Made by a program: the position numbers and the translations under genes
Part shown: positions 42,746 through 52,134 of the stretch, piece by piece
Position numbering within the stretch: the first letter of the stretch is position 1
Layout of the letters: every line of letters starts with the position of its first letter
DNA from: Phyllobacterium sp. T1293
GTDB lineage: Bacteria; Pseudomonadota; Alphaproteobacteria; Rhizobiales; Rhizobiaceae
Reading direction: 5' to 3'
DNA: 64,000 nt
NCBI RefSeq assembly: GCF_020731415.2
Contig: NZ_CP088275.1
Location: forward strand, 455,836-519,835
The notes under the pieces: model-generated
What the model was told of the DNA's origin: nothing
Seen by the model: only the letters and a program-made list of their open reading frames with translations
The model's database searches: none

Positions 42746-44146
42746 TCAGGATGGATTGAAAGCGGCAACCCGCTGACGCTTTATGAACTGATAGGCAATG
42801 GCCAACAGAGCAAACCAGATGGGAGCAACATAGAGCGCGACCCGCGTAGACGGATCAAGACTGAGGAATACGGCGACCATCAACAGGAAAGCGACAACCA
42901 GCCAATTGGCAACCGGAGCGCCGGGCATACGGAAATGCACGGCCTTGGCCTCGCCCCTCGCGACCGCCCGGCGATAGCCAAGATGCGCAATCATGATAAT
43001 CGACCAGGTCCACAAGCTGCCAACCAGCGAAATACTGGTAATCCAGATAAAGGCCTGCTCCGGCACCACATAGTTCAACACCACGCCGATCGACATGACC
43101 GCCGTTGACGCTGTGATACCAGCGAATGGTATGTGGTTACGGTTGACGCGGCCAAATATGCGTGGTGCCTGCCCAGCACGCGCCAAAGTAAACAACATGC
43201 GGCCATTGCTGAAAATACCACTATTGCAGGAGGATGCGGCAGCCGTGATAACAACAAAATTGATCACATCAGCCGCGATGCTGAGCCCAAGCTTGTCGAA
43301 GACGAAAACAAACGGACTGGTATTTGGGTCAAGCTGGTTCCATGGCAAAAGTGCCATGATAACGGCCAGAGCACCCAGATAGAAAATCAGAATACGCCAG
43401 ATAATGCCATTTGTGGCGCGGGGCAGGACTTCTTCCGGATTTTCCGCCTCACCGGCCGTGACACCAATCAGTTCCACACCCTGATAGGCAAACATCACCA
43501 TTTGAAGGGCTAGAACAGCGCCAAGAGCGCCGAAAGGCAGAAAGCCGCCATGCGTCCAAAGATTGGAGAAACTCGCCTGCTGCCCGAGGTCGCCGATACG
43601 GAAAATAATCACGGCAAGGCCGCCGAGGATCAGTGCTACAATTGTGACGACCTTAATCAGTGCGAACCAGAATTCCAGCTCACCGAACAGCCTGACAGCA
43701 ACGACATTGACGATATAAAGCACCGCCAAGGTCACCAAAGCCGGCACCCATTGCGGCACATCCGGCAGCCAGTAGTGGATATAGACGCCAACGGCTGTGA
43801 TTTCAGCCATGCCGATCACGACCCACATGAACCAGTAAGACCAGCCCGTGGCAAAACCGGCAAAGGGTCCAACATACTCTTCCGCGTAGGTTGCAAAAGA
43901 ACCTGCCACCGGCTTGTGCAGAAGCAGTTCACCCAGCGCACGCATGATAAAGAAAACCGCGATGCCGCCAGCGGCGTAGCTCAGCAACAATCCCGGTCCG
44001 GCCATTGAAATGGCTTTACCCGATCCGAGGAACAGGCCGACGCCTATAGCGCCGCCAATAGCAATCATATGAATATGGCGGCTCTTGAGTTTGCGCGCCA
44101 GTTCGCCATCTTCAGGTAAATTTTCTGATTGGCTCGACATAGTCAT
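42746..44146 (-). CDS. Amino acid permease, AAT/APC family
   Basis: A 466-residue secondary transporter with 12 hydrophobic spans. The family signature is IAIGGAIGVGLFLGSGKAIS in span 1, then ALGELLLHKPVAGSFATYA and FAYQGVELIGVTAGEAENP in the middle. This puts it in the group of AroP, ProY, CycA and GabP; the sequence does not let me choose among these substrates. GGAGG lies close before the ATG at 44146. A 17-base palindrome about 100 bases upstream may be its operator. Confidence 0.88.
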   Translation of the reverse strand: MTMSSQSENLPEDGELARKLKSRHIHMIAIGGAIGVGLFLGSGKAISMAGPGLLLSYAAGGIAVFFIMRALGELLLHKPVAGSFATYAEEYVGPFAGFATGWSYWFMWVVIGMAEITAVGVYIHYWLPDVPQWVPALVTLAVLYIVNVVAVRLFGELEFWFALIKVVTIVALILGGLAVIIFRIGDLGQQASFSNLWTHGGFLPFGALGAVLALQMVMFAYQGVELIGVTAGEAENPEEVLPRATNGIIWRILIFYLGALAVIMALLPWNQLDPNTSPFVFVFDKLGLSIAADVINFVVITAAASSCNSGIFSNGRMLFTLARAGQAPRIFGRVNRNHIPFAGITASTAVMSIGVVLNYVVPEQAFIWITSISLVGSLWTWSIIMIAHLGYRRAVARGEAKAVHFRMPGAPVANWLVVAFLLMVAVFLSLDPSTRVALYVAPIWFALLAIAYQFIKRQRVAAFNPS

Positions 44147-44246
44147 AGCGGTCCCTCCTCCTGGCCAATGTCATGGTGCAATCGTCGATACGACTCTAAA
44201 GTCGGCGGGATATTACATGGATCGGGGAACGCGGGAGCCTGCTGTA

Positions 44247-44263
44247 GGTCAATAATATTGACC
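44247..44263. promoter_or_regulatory. 17-base palindrome upstream of the amino acid permease
   Basis: GGTCAATAATATTGACC is a perfect palindrome around a central A, about 100 bases before the permease start, in a 320-base gap that holds no other recognisable feature. It fits a dimeric regulator such as an Lrp/AsnC or GntR protein. Its core is TCAA-N5-TTGA, like the sites at 2692 and 40481, but the flanks differ. Confidence 0.5.
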
Positions 44264-44467
44264 TATTGAAACCTAAGTTGATGTACACTTGTGCGCTTAA
44301 AAAACCAAGTGAAATAGCCTGTTTTGCAGCGATCAATCTAAACCGATTGAATGCCAAGGTAACGGGCGGCAATTGCCACACGACAATCCAACCGCCCGAA
44401 ACGAGAGCAACGGATGCTCAACTGGAACCATCCGCCCGAAGGCGTTTTGTTCAGAACGCTGCTCTGG

Positions 44468-46618
44468 CTATTTTGCCGGAGTGGCTCCCGGTTGCTGTGC
44501 TGCCACCTTCGGAACACCCGTCAACAGGGTTGCTTCGTCGGCGACAATATTGGCAGCTTCATTCAACAGCACATCTTTTGCGCTCTTACGGGCTTTTTCG
44601 ATGGCGATGTCAGCGCTGAGGCTACGTTCATTGGCCTGCAAGCCGTCATCCTGTGTTGTCAGATCAGCAGAATCATCATCCTCGCCCGTTCCCGCACCAT
44701 CGCTAACTTTCTCGCGTGATTTGAGACGCTTTGCCTGTTCGTTCATCTCATTGCGACGGTCGGTTTCGTTAAGCGAAATGACCCGCTTTTCGCGCTGGGC
44801 TTTCAGATTGGCCATATCATCGACGAAACGCTGGAAATCCGGGTCCTTCTGCACCCGCGCGTCGTGGCGGGTTTGCAGCTCAGGAAGCAATGCCTTCAGA
44901 TCAGCCGAAGGTGTGTAATTTGCTGGCGGAACCTGTGTCCAAGGCAGAGCATTATCATAGCTCGACTCGCCAAAAGTCTTGGTGTCCGAGAACCCCGGCA
45001 GGCTGATGTCAGGCGTCACACCGCGCAACTGTGTCGTACCACCATTGACGCGGAAGAACTGCGCAACGGTCATTTTCAGCTCGCCAAATTTCGGCTTGGT
45101 GTTGTGCGCCAGCTGATCGAGATTAACCACGGTCTGCACTGTGCCCTTGCCGAAGCTGGGTTCACCAACAATCACACCGCGCCCGTAATCCTGTATCGCA
45201 GCGGCAAAAATCTCCGACGCGGACGCTGACCCGCGATTGATCAATACACCAACGGAACCGGTCCATGCGGGTGTAGGGATAGTATCGCTCTCGACGTTTA
45301 CCTCACCACCGGCGTTGCGTTCCTGTACGACGGGGCCTTTGCCCACAAACAGGCCCGTCAGATCAATCGCCTCAGCGAGAGAACCACCGCCATTGTTGCG
45401 CAGGTCAATCAGGACGCTATCAATCTTGTCCTGCTTCAGTTCAGCCAGAAGATTGGCCACATCACGGCTGGCACTTCTGTAGTTCTTGTCGCCCTTGCGG
45501 CGCGCCTCGAAATCTTCATAGAAGGCAGGCAGCGTGATCACACCGATCTTGCGGGTGGCATCACCATCCTTGACCGATAGAATCGTCTTCTTGGCTGCCT
45601 GTTTGTCCAACGTAATCTTGTCGCGCACGAGGCTGATCGTGCGATGCTTGCCATCCGGTCCGGCATCGGCAGGCAATATATCCAGCCGTACAACCGAATC
45701 CTTGGCGCCGCGGATCATCTTGACAACTTCATCAAGACGCGTGCCGACAACTTCCTTGATAGCACCGCGCTCGCCCTGACCAACACCAATGATACGGTCG
45801 CCAACGGTAAGCTTGCCTGACAATTGCGCGGGACCACCGGCCATCAGTTCACGGATCGTCGTGTAATCGTCCCGCTCCTGCAAGACGGCACCGATACCAA
45901 CCAGTGACAGCTTCATCGAAATATCAAACTCGGCCGAAGCCGTTGCACCGAAATAGTCCGTATGTGGTTCGACCGACGTGGTGTAGGCGTCCATGAAAAT
46001 CTGGAACACATCATCGCTCTTATACTTGTAAGCGCGTTCCTGCGAGTTTTCGTAGCGCTTGTCGAGCGTGTCGCGAATGCCAGCATCGGCTTTACCGGCC
46101 AGCTTCAGGCGCAGCCAGTCATTCTTGACGCGTTTGCGCCAGAGTTCATTGCTATCCGCCTCTGTCTGCGGCCAAGGCTCCTTGTCACGCACGAACGGAT
46201 AATCTTCCTTGACGCTGAAATCAAAACCCTGCTTCAGCAGCGAACGCGCATAGGTCAGGCGTTCAACAACACGCTGCTCGTAGACATTGAAAATCGAAAA
46301 GGGAATCCGCAGATCTTCCTGATTAATGCCATCGTCAATCTTCGTGCTGTCGGCCATGAACTTGTCGATGTCGGCCTGCACAAAGAGGAACCTGTCCGGA
46401 TCAAGTGCTTTGAGGAACCGGTCCATGATCTTGGCGGAGAGCGCATCATCCAACGGAACAGGCTTGTAATGATAACGCGTCAGAAACTGGGCGCTCAAAC
46501 GAGCGGCCTGCGCCTGTTGTTGCAGCGGCGTCAGGGTCGGGGGTGTACCGGCTTCCAGCGCATAGGCAGAAGGCGCAATTGCCAGGAACACACAGAGCAA
46601 ACCATATTTCATACGCAT
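44468..46618 (-). CDS. prc: Tail-specific (carboxy-terminal processing) protease Prc
   Basis: A 716-residue periplasmic S41 protease that degrades tagged proteins and trims envelope proteins. The signal peptide is cut near PSAYA. Order: Prc N-terminal helical domain, PDZ domain (near residues 225-310, GDRIIGVGQGERGAIKEVVG), S41 catalytic domain, and a C-terminal DUF3340-like tail rich in charged residues. The catalytic serine is S466 in GSASASEIF and the lysine is K491 in PSFGKGTVQ; their spacing of 25 equals that of E. coli Prc. It ends in the unusual tail PKVAAQQPGATPAK. An ATG two codons downstream is an alternative start. Confidence 0.92.
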   Translation of the reverse strand: MRMKYGLLCVFLAIAPSAYALEAGTPPTLTPLQQQAQAARLSAQFLTRYHYKPVPLDDALSAKIMDRFLKALDPDRFLFVQADIDKFMADSTKIDDGINQEDLRIPFSIFNVYEQRVVERLTYARSLLKQGFDFSVKEDYPFVRDKEPWPQTEADSNELWRKRVKNDWLRLKLAGKADAGIRDTLDKRYENSQERAYKYKSDDVFQIFMDAYTTSVEPHTDYFGATASAEFDISMKLSLVGIGAVLQERDDYTTIRELMAGGPAQLSGKLTVGDRIIGVGQGERGAIKEVVGTRLDEVVKMIRGAKDSVVRLDILPADAGPDGKHRTISLVRDKITLDKQAAKKTILSVKDGDATRKIGVITLPAFYEDFEARRKGDKNYRSASRDVANLLAELKQDKIDSVLIDLRNNGGGSLAEAIDLTGLFVGKGPVVQERNAGGEVNVESDTIPTPAWTGSVGVLINRGSASASEIFAAAIQDYGRGVIVGEPSFGKGTVQTVVNLDQLAHNTKPKFGELKMTVAQFFRVNGGTTQLRGVTPDISLPGFSDTKTFGESSYDNALPWTQVPPANYTPSADLKALLPELQTRHDARVQKDPDFQRFVDDMANLKAQREKRVISLNETDRRNEMNEQAKRLKSREKVSDGAGTGEDDDSADLTTQDDGLQANERSLSADIAIEKARKSAKDVLLNEAANIVADEATLLTGVPKVAAQQPGATPAK

Positions 46619-46799
46619 TAAAGCTTCGATCCGATTTTGAACGTTCAGGTTTCGTTATTTAATGTTGTTGGAACAATTATGGTTTTTTGGCAACCGAACG
46701 CCAGATTATTCCTGTGCCCGTCCTAATAATTTCTTTTTCCGCTACGGTGCTGCAGCAGATTTACCCAACACCGATTGTTGGCGTTTACAAAAAAACCGC

Positions 46800-47699
46800 T
46801 CAGCGCGATGCCAGCAGAATCTCAAGTTCTTGGGATGTTGGGAAAGCGGATTGTGTCCCCTTTCTTGATACCGTGATGGCTGCGGCCTTTACCGCATGTT
46901 CAATCGCCAGCCGGTCAAGACGGCAATTGCGCTTTACAGATGACGCCAGGGCAACGGACATGAATGTATCTCCCGCGCCGGTTGTATCGACGACGACGGA
47001 GGGATGGGCCGGAACCGTAATCATGGCCTGCTCATTCGCGAGGATCGCCCCCTTATTGCCGAGGGTCAGAACAACTTCACGCAGGCCTTGTTGCAGCAGA
47101 TATTCAGCTGCCGCCTCACCCGTCGTTCCCGTCAGGGCCAACGCCTCTCCCTGATTGAGACACACCACATCAATCAAGCCCCAGAGATCGGCGAAATACG
47201 GGCGCAGCGGGGATGGGTTGAAAGCCGTGACCATCTGAAGAGCCTTGGCCCGTTCTAGGATTTCGCGCGTCGCCCTGTGCGAGAGGTTCCCTTGCAGAAT
47301 CGCAAGATCATCAGGTTCAGCGGCTTGCAGTTTTGAAGCCACATCAGATGAAGTCAGGCTTTGGGCCGACCCGGTTGTTGTGACAATGGCATTTTCACCA
47401 TCAGGCAGGCGAAAGATAATGGAAACGTCGCTGGATTTTCCCTCCAGCTCTACCAGTTCGGCAATAAGGGGCTCGTCCAGCAGGCGCTCGCGAATTGCTG
47501 CTGCCCGAACATCATTGCCGACAGGAGCGACCAACGTCGTCTGAACACCACAGCGCGCCATGACGACGGCTTGATTGGTGCCTTTGCCTCCGAGGTCGTG
47601 CGCTCCAATTTCGCCAAGGATAGAGGCGCCGGACGTGGGCAGCGCATCGACGGCGATTGTTTCATCAATGGTAACATTGCCGATTACATAGGCGCGCAT
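46800..47699 (-). CDS. PfkB family sugar/nucleoside kinase (ribokinase-like)
   Basis: A 299-residue kinase with VIGNVTIDETI at the N-terminus, GGKGTNQAVVMARCG (substrate site, 37-51), and DTTGAGDTF (238-246) with the catalytic base D244. The GGKGxNQA form is typical of ribokinases. It is the last gene of the nine-gene LacI operon, 18 bases downstream of the TenA-like gene. It probably phosphorylates a pentose or similar product released by the upstream enzymes. Confidence 0.85.
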   Translation of the reverse strand: MRAYVIGNVTIDETIAVDALPTSGASILGEIGAHDLGGKGTNQAVVMARCGVQTTLVAPVGNDVRAAAIRERLLDEPLIAELVELEGKSSDVSIIFRLPDGENAIVTTTGSAQSLTSSDVASKLQAAEPDDLAILQGNLSHRATREILERAKALQMVTAFNPSPLRPYFADLWGLIDVVCLNQGEALALTGTTGEAAAEYLLQQGLREVVLTLGNKGAILANEQAMITVPAHPSVVVDTTGAGDTFMSVALASSVKRNCRLDRLAIEHAVKAAAITVSRKGTQSAFPTSQELEILLASR

Positions 47700-47717
47700 T
47701 GGGGTACCCTCGGAAAG

Positions 47718-48365
47718 CTAAAAATAAGGCGCGTCATGAAAATCAATTTCGAGCTGCATCGCGTGGCTGAAAATACTACTTAACCGCGAACATGCCTGTT
47801 CGGAAAGGCCTTCGCCAACCAGATCAAGCTGCCGCTTGAGCCATAAGGCCTGTTCGGCAAAACCCCGGCTTACATGCAGATCAACCCACTCCTTGAGCAA
47901 GGGATCGCTGATGCGACAGACAGATGCCTCCTTGGACCACGACCAGTACATCCATTCCGCCGCAAACATCGCGGCGACAATATCCAGAAACCCGCCCTCG
48001 GCTGCAATGCAGAGCATACCGGAGCAAAACGCATCAACCGCCTGTATATTCACGTCGAATGCAGATGGATCGATGGATCGCAGTGCGAAAGTTCGCTCGA
48101 AATAGACAATCTGTTCGTTGGCAAGCGCATCAAGAACGGCAACGAGCCAGCGCTTCTGCTCGATGGTTTGCGCCGTCGCCGCCGCATAGGCGAAGATGGA
48201 AATTGCCGTATCAACGAAAGCACCCTCATAAACAAGATAGCGATCAAACACATCCTTGCTCAACGCATCGTTTTTGATGTCCCTGACGAAACGATGGTCG
48301 AGCATCGTCTGGAGAACAGTAGCGTTTTCCCGCAGGATACGCTCGGAAAGGCTTTCGGTTGTCAT
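47718..48365 (-). CDS. TenA/THI-4 family protein lacking the usual active-site cysteine
   Basis: A 215-residue all-helical protein of the TenA fold, known for hydrolysing aminopyrimidines in thiamine salvage. The family glutamate near the C-terminus is present (QLEIDFHDAPYF). The segment that normally carries the nucleophilic cysteine 135 reads MFAAEWMYWSW, with alanine at 135. So either the reaction differs, as proposed for TenA_E members, or it binds rather than cuts. ATG at 48365 lies just after the BtpA-like stop; a longer frame lies inside that gene. Its place in a LacI/RbsABC operon argues against a plain thiamine role. Confidence 0.75.
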   Translation of the reverse strand: MTTESLSERILRENATVLQTMLDHRFVRDIKNDALSKDVFDRYLVYEGAFVDTAISIFAYAAATAQTIEQKRWLVAVLDALANEQIVYFERTFALRSIDPSAFDVNIQAVDAFCSGMLCIAAEGGFLDIVAAMFAAEWMYWSWSKEASVCRISDPLLKEWVDLHVSRGFAEQALWLKRQLDLVGEGLSEQACSRLSSIFSHAMQLEIDFHDAPYF

Positions 48366-48369
48366 CCGC

Positions 48370-49212
48370 TTAGTGCTCCAGCCCCGGCTCGGCAGCGGCG
48401 CGGAATGCCTTGACCCGTTCAACGTCCACCGGGTTCCACCAGACACCACCATGTTTCAATGACGAGGCGACAATCACGCCATTGGTGCGGCTGAGAATTT
48501 CCACGATATTGTCCCGGTTGACACCTGACCCAACCAATAGCGGCAGATGCGTAGCCGAGCCGATTTCTTCGATCTCTTCAATCGTCGCGGCATTGCCGGT
48601 GCGTTGTCCTGTTGCGATAACGCCATCGGCATCAAAGAATGCCAAATCGCGCGTCAATTCTTCAATCGTACGGTCCGCGACAATGGCGTGGCTGCCATGC
48701 TTCACATGACTGTCGGCGAAGACCTTGATATGTTCGGCGCGCAGCATTGAGCGGTAGCGCATGGCCTCCGCCGCACGGCCTTCCATAAAGCCTTCATTGG
48801 CCACATAGGCATTGGCCCACTGATTGACACGGATGAACTTGGCACCACCAGCCATGGCAATGGCAAAGGCCGGGATTGGCGCATTGGCCAGCACGTTAAT
48901 CCCAAGCGGAATACCAACAGCGCGGGCAATACGATCTGTGACGACGGACATGAACCCCGTTGTCTCCGGGCCGATATCATCGGGTTTCGAGAAAGGAATA
49001 TCACCGTGGTTTTCGATAACCAGCCCATGCAGACCGCCTTCCACACAGGCTTCGGCATCCCGCATGCAGGTATCGTAGATTGAATCCATACTTGCCCTGT
49101 TATACCGCGGTGCGCCGGGGAAAGCCGGGCAATGGATCATCCCTATCAGCACCTTGTTTGTGCCGAAAATCTCCTGCACAGCATTGGAGCTTCGATCCGA
49201 TATTTCCTGCAT
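48370..49212 (-). CDS. BtpA/SgcQ family TIM-barrel protein
   Basis: A 280-residue protein of the BtpA/SgcQ family, a TIM-barrel group seen in cyanobacterial photosystem biogenesis and in sugar operons such as E. coli sgc; its reaction is not settled. Conserved stretches are LIGMIHCPAFPGAPRY, GLVIENHGDIPF, KFIRVNQWANAYVANEGF, and GVIVASSLKHGGVWWNPVD. ATG at 49212 follows AAAGGGA; the frame extends upstream without support. It sits between the GATase1-like gene (47 bases) and the TenA-like gene. Confidence 0.82.
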   Translation of the reverse strand: MQEISDRSSNAVQEIFGTNKVLIGMIHCPAFPGAPRYNRASMDSIYDTCMRDAEACVEGGLHGLVIENHGDIPFSKPDDIGPETTGFMSVVTDRIARAVGIPLGINVLANAPIPAFAIAMAGGAKFIRVNQWANAYVANEGFMEGRAAEAMRYRSMLRAEHIKVFADSHVKHGSHAIVADRTIEELTRDLAFFDADGVIATGQRTGNAATIEEIEEIGSATHLPLLVGSGVNRDNIVEILSRTNGVIVASSLKHGGVWWNPVDVERVKAFRAAAEPGLEH

Positions 49213-49259
49213 GTGGTTCCCTTTCATATGCTTTTTGAGTGGTTGGCGCTTGCGGGCAA

Positions 49260-50024
49260 TCAGCGCGTGAGCCAAGCCAGAATGTTCTTCCAAAGCTTGC
49301 CGTAGCCTTCCCATTCGCAGAAGGCGGGTGAAAGCCAATGCGGCCCGATATCGGATGTCCAGACAGCTGTGTTACCGTTGCCAAACCGTCCAAGAACCAA
49401 AAGCGGGTGGCCGCCCTGATCGTCAGGCAAAGTCGCGATGACTTCGACGTCTGCGTGCTGACGCACTTCGACTTCATTCACACCGAGAAGCATCGGCCAC
49501 TCCCCGCTGAGACCGGCCATGACAGGATGATCGGCCATGAGAATTTTCGCCGTTGTACCCTCGGGGATTTCAACGCGGTCATCATAGGGAAGGCAGGTAA
49601 CCGGAAGCACATCTTCGACAGCTGTCCGCCGCCAACGCGCCTTGCCGTCAATGCCCTGAAAGGAGAAATAGCCACCGACCATCAGAAGCGCCCCACCCTT
49701 TTCCACCCAGGCCTTGATGAGCTTGAGCCGGTTGGGAACAGTGCGCGAATGCAGCCAGACATCCGGCGGCAGCAGCAGCGAGTTTGCGCCAATATCCGAC
49801 AGGATAATGACGTCATAGGCATCCAGACCCGCCATTTCATACGGGAATTTTTCAACCGCTTCATGCGCAGGCATATAGGTCAGGTCAAACTCGCTGCCTG
49901 CCAATGCCTTGACCAGCGGCTCTGCCCCCAGATGAAAGGTGACACTGCCAAATTGGTCAAAACCTTTGTAATGGGTGGCCGAACTGACCCAGCTTTCGCC
50001 AACGAGAAGTACTTTCTTTGTCAT
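49260..50024 (-). CDS. GATase1-like (PF07090-type) protein
   Basis: A 254-residue protein of the class I glutamine-amidotransferase-like fold: LLVGESWVSSATHYKGFDQF at the start, YDVIILSDIGANSLLLPP, then WVEKGGALLMVGGYFSFQG, and a C-terminal GNGNTAVWTSDIGPHWLSP. The nucleophile elbow reads GGYFS with no cysteine, so it is not an ordinary glutaminase. Related proteins occur in sugar operons without a proven role. It lies 35 bases after the phosphotriesterase-like gene. Confidence 0.8.
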   Translation of the reverse strand: MTKKVLLVGESWVSSATHYKGFDQFGSVTFHLGAEPLVKALAGSEFDLTYMPAHEAVEKFPYEMAGLDAYDVIILSDIGANSLLLPPDVWLHSRTVPNRLKLIKAWVEKGGALLMVGGYFSFQGIDGKARWRRTAVEDVLPVTCLPYDDRVEIPEGTTAKILMADHPVMAGLSGEWPMLLGVNEVEVRQHADVEVIATLPDDQGGHPLLVLGRFGNGNTAVWTSDIGPHWLSPAFCEWEGYGKLWKNILAWLTR

Positions 50025-50059
50025 GGGTAATTACTCTTTCATTTCAAATGGGATTTGCT

Positions 50060-51136
50060 TCAGGTTCCGGCGTCAAAGACGGCGCGTGGGTTTGCCCGCA
50101 TCATCTGATCGAGAGCCGCTCTATCGAGGCCATGCCTTTCAAGACGAGGCAGGAAATGACGCAGGATATAGGCGTAACCATTGCCGCCATAGCGGGTCAG
50201 CATCATCTTGAGGAAGACATCATGAGACAGAAGAATCCGGTCGAGATAACCGGCTTCCCCCAGACGCACGATGGCTCGCGCTGCTTCCTCATCGCTTGGA
50301 CATTGTACCTGCTGGTCCGCATAGAAATAATCCATGCCAATCATGTCGTATTCAATGAATGCCCCACGCGACGCAAGTTCGCTCTGGTAGGAAAAATCAT
50401 CATGCGAGGGGTTCATATGGCAGAGAACCGTGTGCCTGATATCGGCCCCCTCCTGCTCCACAATATCAAGAACGCGGTGGCCAAGCCTGTACCAACCGGG
50501 CAAGTGTACCATGAGCGGAAGTCCCGTTCGCAGCTGTGCCTGTGCAGCGCCGCGCAGTGACTTTTCTTCCTCCGTGGTGAAGTCCGAGGAAACGCCAATC
50601 TCCCCTATGAGGCCGATTTTGACATCGGTTCCGTCAACACCTTCCACTGCTTCGCGCACAATTTCACTGGCGATATCTTCAACAGTCATCGCCGCAACTT
50701 CATCGGGGTGGGACGAGCCAAGATAATAACCCGCGCCCATTACCACATTAAGACCTGCGGCCTTCGCGATTCGCCGGAGAGCCAATGGGTTGCGGCCAAT
50801 GCCACGGCATGTCGGCTCCACCACCGTCTGCCCGCCTTCGATGGCAAAGGCGCGCAGTTCTGAAATCGCCAGCGGTTCATCATCAAGCGTGATGTTGTGC
50901 TTGTTGACAAAGGGGTCCTGCTTCAATTCGCCGAGAATTTCGATGCAGACGAAACCACCGGCAAGATATTGTCGCTCAGGTGTTTTGGGCGCATGCCACC
51001 AGCACCGGCAATCGTTGAGAATATGCTCATGCATCAAGGTAATGCCGAGCGCATCCGCAGCGATGGGACCATTGACGGTCATCACCTTGCCGGAGCGAAT
51101 ATGCCCTTTAGATAATTCATTGCTCACGGCTGTCAC
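50060..51136 (-). CDS. Phosphotriesterase-family amidohydrolase (Php/lactonase-like)
   Basis: A 358-residue binuclear-metal TIM-barrel hydrolase. The HxH motif is MHEH (H36, H38). The position that holds a carboxylated lysine in true phosphotriesterases is a glutamate here (E179 in GLIGEIG), as in Php-type and several lactonase members. Further ligand regions are MVHLPGW, LCHMNPSHDD and LLSHDVF. A lactone or ester of the imported compound is the likely substrate, by analogy with family members in sugar operons. GTG start overlaps the RbsC-like stop (GTGA). Confidence 0.85.
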   Translation of the reverse strand: MTAVSNELSKGHIRSGKVMTVNGPIAADALGITLMHEHILNDCRCWWHAPKTPERQYLAGGFVCIEILGELKQDPFVNKHNITLDDEPLAISELRAFAIEGGQTVVEPTCRGIGRNPLALRRIAKAAGLNVVMGAGYYLGSSHPDEVAAMTVEDIASEIVREAVEGVDGTDVKIGLIGEIGVSSDFTTEEEKSLRGAAQAQLRTGLPLMVHLPGWYRLGHRVLDIVEQEGADIRHTVLCHMNPSHDDFSYQSELASRGAFIEYDMIGMDYFYADQQVQCPSDEEAARAIVRLGEAGYLDRILLSHDVFLKMMLTRYGGNGYAYILRHFLPRLERHGLDRAALDQMMRANPRAVFDAGT

Positions 51137-52134
51137 CTCTTCTTACCGCCGAAGCGAAAGTTTGCGGTGAAAATCCGTGTGTTCAGCCAGATGGCGATCA
51201 GGATAATCGCGCCCGTCACGATCTGGGTGAAGAACGGCGAGATATGCATGAGGATCAGACCATTACCGATCACCGCAATGGTCAATGTCCCGAGAACTGT
51301 CCCAAGAATGGTGCCACGACCGCCCATAAGGGATGTTCCACCGAGAACAACCGCGGCGATAACCTGCAATTCGAAACCCACGGCCGCATTGGAAGAGCCT
51401 GATCCCAATCGCGCTGCGATCAGCAGTCCGGCGACGGCACATGCAACGCCTGAAATAATGTAAACAGATGCGATGATCCATTTGGCAGGCATACCGACAC
51501 GCCGGGCCGCCTCCATATTGGAACCCACAGCCACAACCTGACGCCCATATTTCGTTGCAGTGATTGCCACATAGCCAAGAACGGCCACGACGGCGGCAAT
51601 GATGGCGGGCACGGGAATATCGCCAACAACACCGCGACCAAGGGCAAAGAAACCCGGCGCGTCCTGAATGGGTATGGAATAGCCTTGCGTCAGATAGAGC
51701 GCATAGCCGCGCAGGATAGAAAGACCCGCAAGTGTAACAATGAACGCGGGAATGCCCTGATAGGCTACGAACCAGCCTTGAGCGAAGCCGAGACCACCAC
51801 CCAGAATAAGCATTGCGATGACCACCAATGGCCAAGGATATCCCATCGCCATGACGACGGCGGCAACGGCATTAATAAGAGCCACTTGCGAGCCAACCGA
51901 CAGGTCAATGCCGCCGGTGATGATCACGAAAGTCATGGCAATCGCAACAATCAATATTGGCGCAGCCTGCCGCACAATATTCAGGATATTTCCCGCGGTC
52001 AGAAACGTGTCACTGCCAACAGAGAAAAAGACCATGCAGGCAGCAAAGAAAATCGCGATGGACAGAACCTGTGCATGCTCGCCGAAGAAATCGGCAACGC
52101 GCGATCCGTGACCGCGCTCGGTATAGACGGTCAT
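51133..52134 (-). CDS. Ribose-type ABC transporter permease (RbsC-like)
   Basis: A 333-residue inner-membrane permease of the CUT2 group with eight to ten hydrophobic spans. The signature VIITGGIDLSVGSQVALINA is at about residues 69-88, and LGGTSLMGGRGTILGTVLGT near 260. It overlaps the ATPase gene upstream and the phosphotriesterase-like gene downstream by four bases each. A single permease would work as a dimer with the RbsB- and RbsA-like partners. Confidence 0.92.
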   Translation of the reverse strand: MTVYTERGHGSRVADFFGEHAQVLSIAIFFAACMVFFSVGSDTFLTAGNILNIVRQAAPILIVAIAMTFVIITGGIDLSVGSQVALINAVAAVVMAMGYPWPLVVIAMLILGGGLGFAQGWFVAYQGIPAFIVTLAGLSILRGYALYLTQGYSIPIQDAPGFFALGRGVVGDIPVPAIIAAVVAVLGYVAITATKYGRQVVAVGSNMEAARRVGMPAKWIIASVYIISGVACAVAGLLIAARLGSGSSNAAVGFELQVIAAVVLGGTSLMGGRGTILGTVLGTLTIAVIGNGLILMHISPFFTQIVTGAIILIAIWLNTRIFTANFRFGGKKR

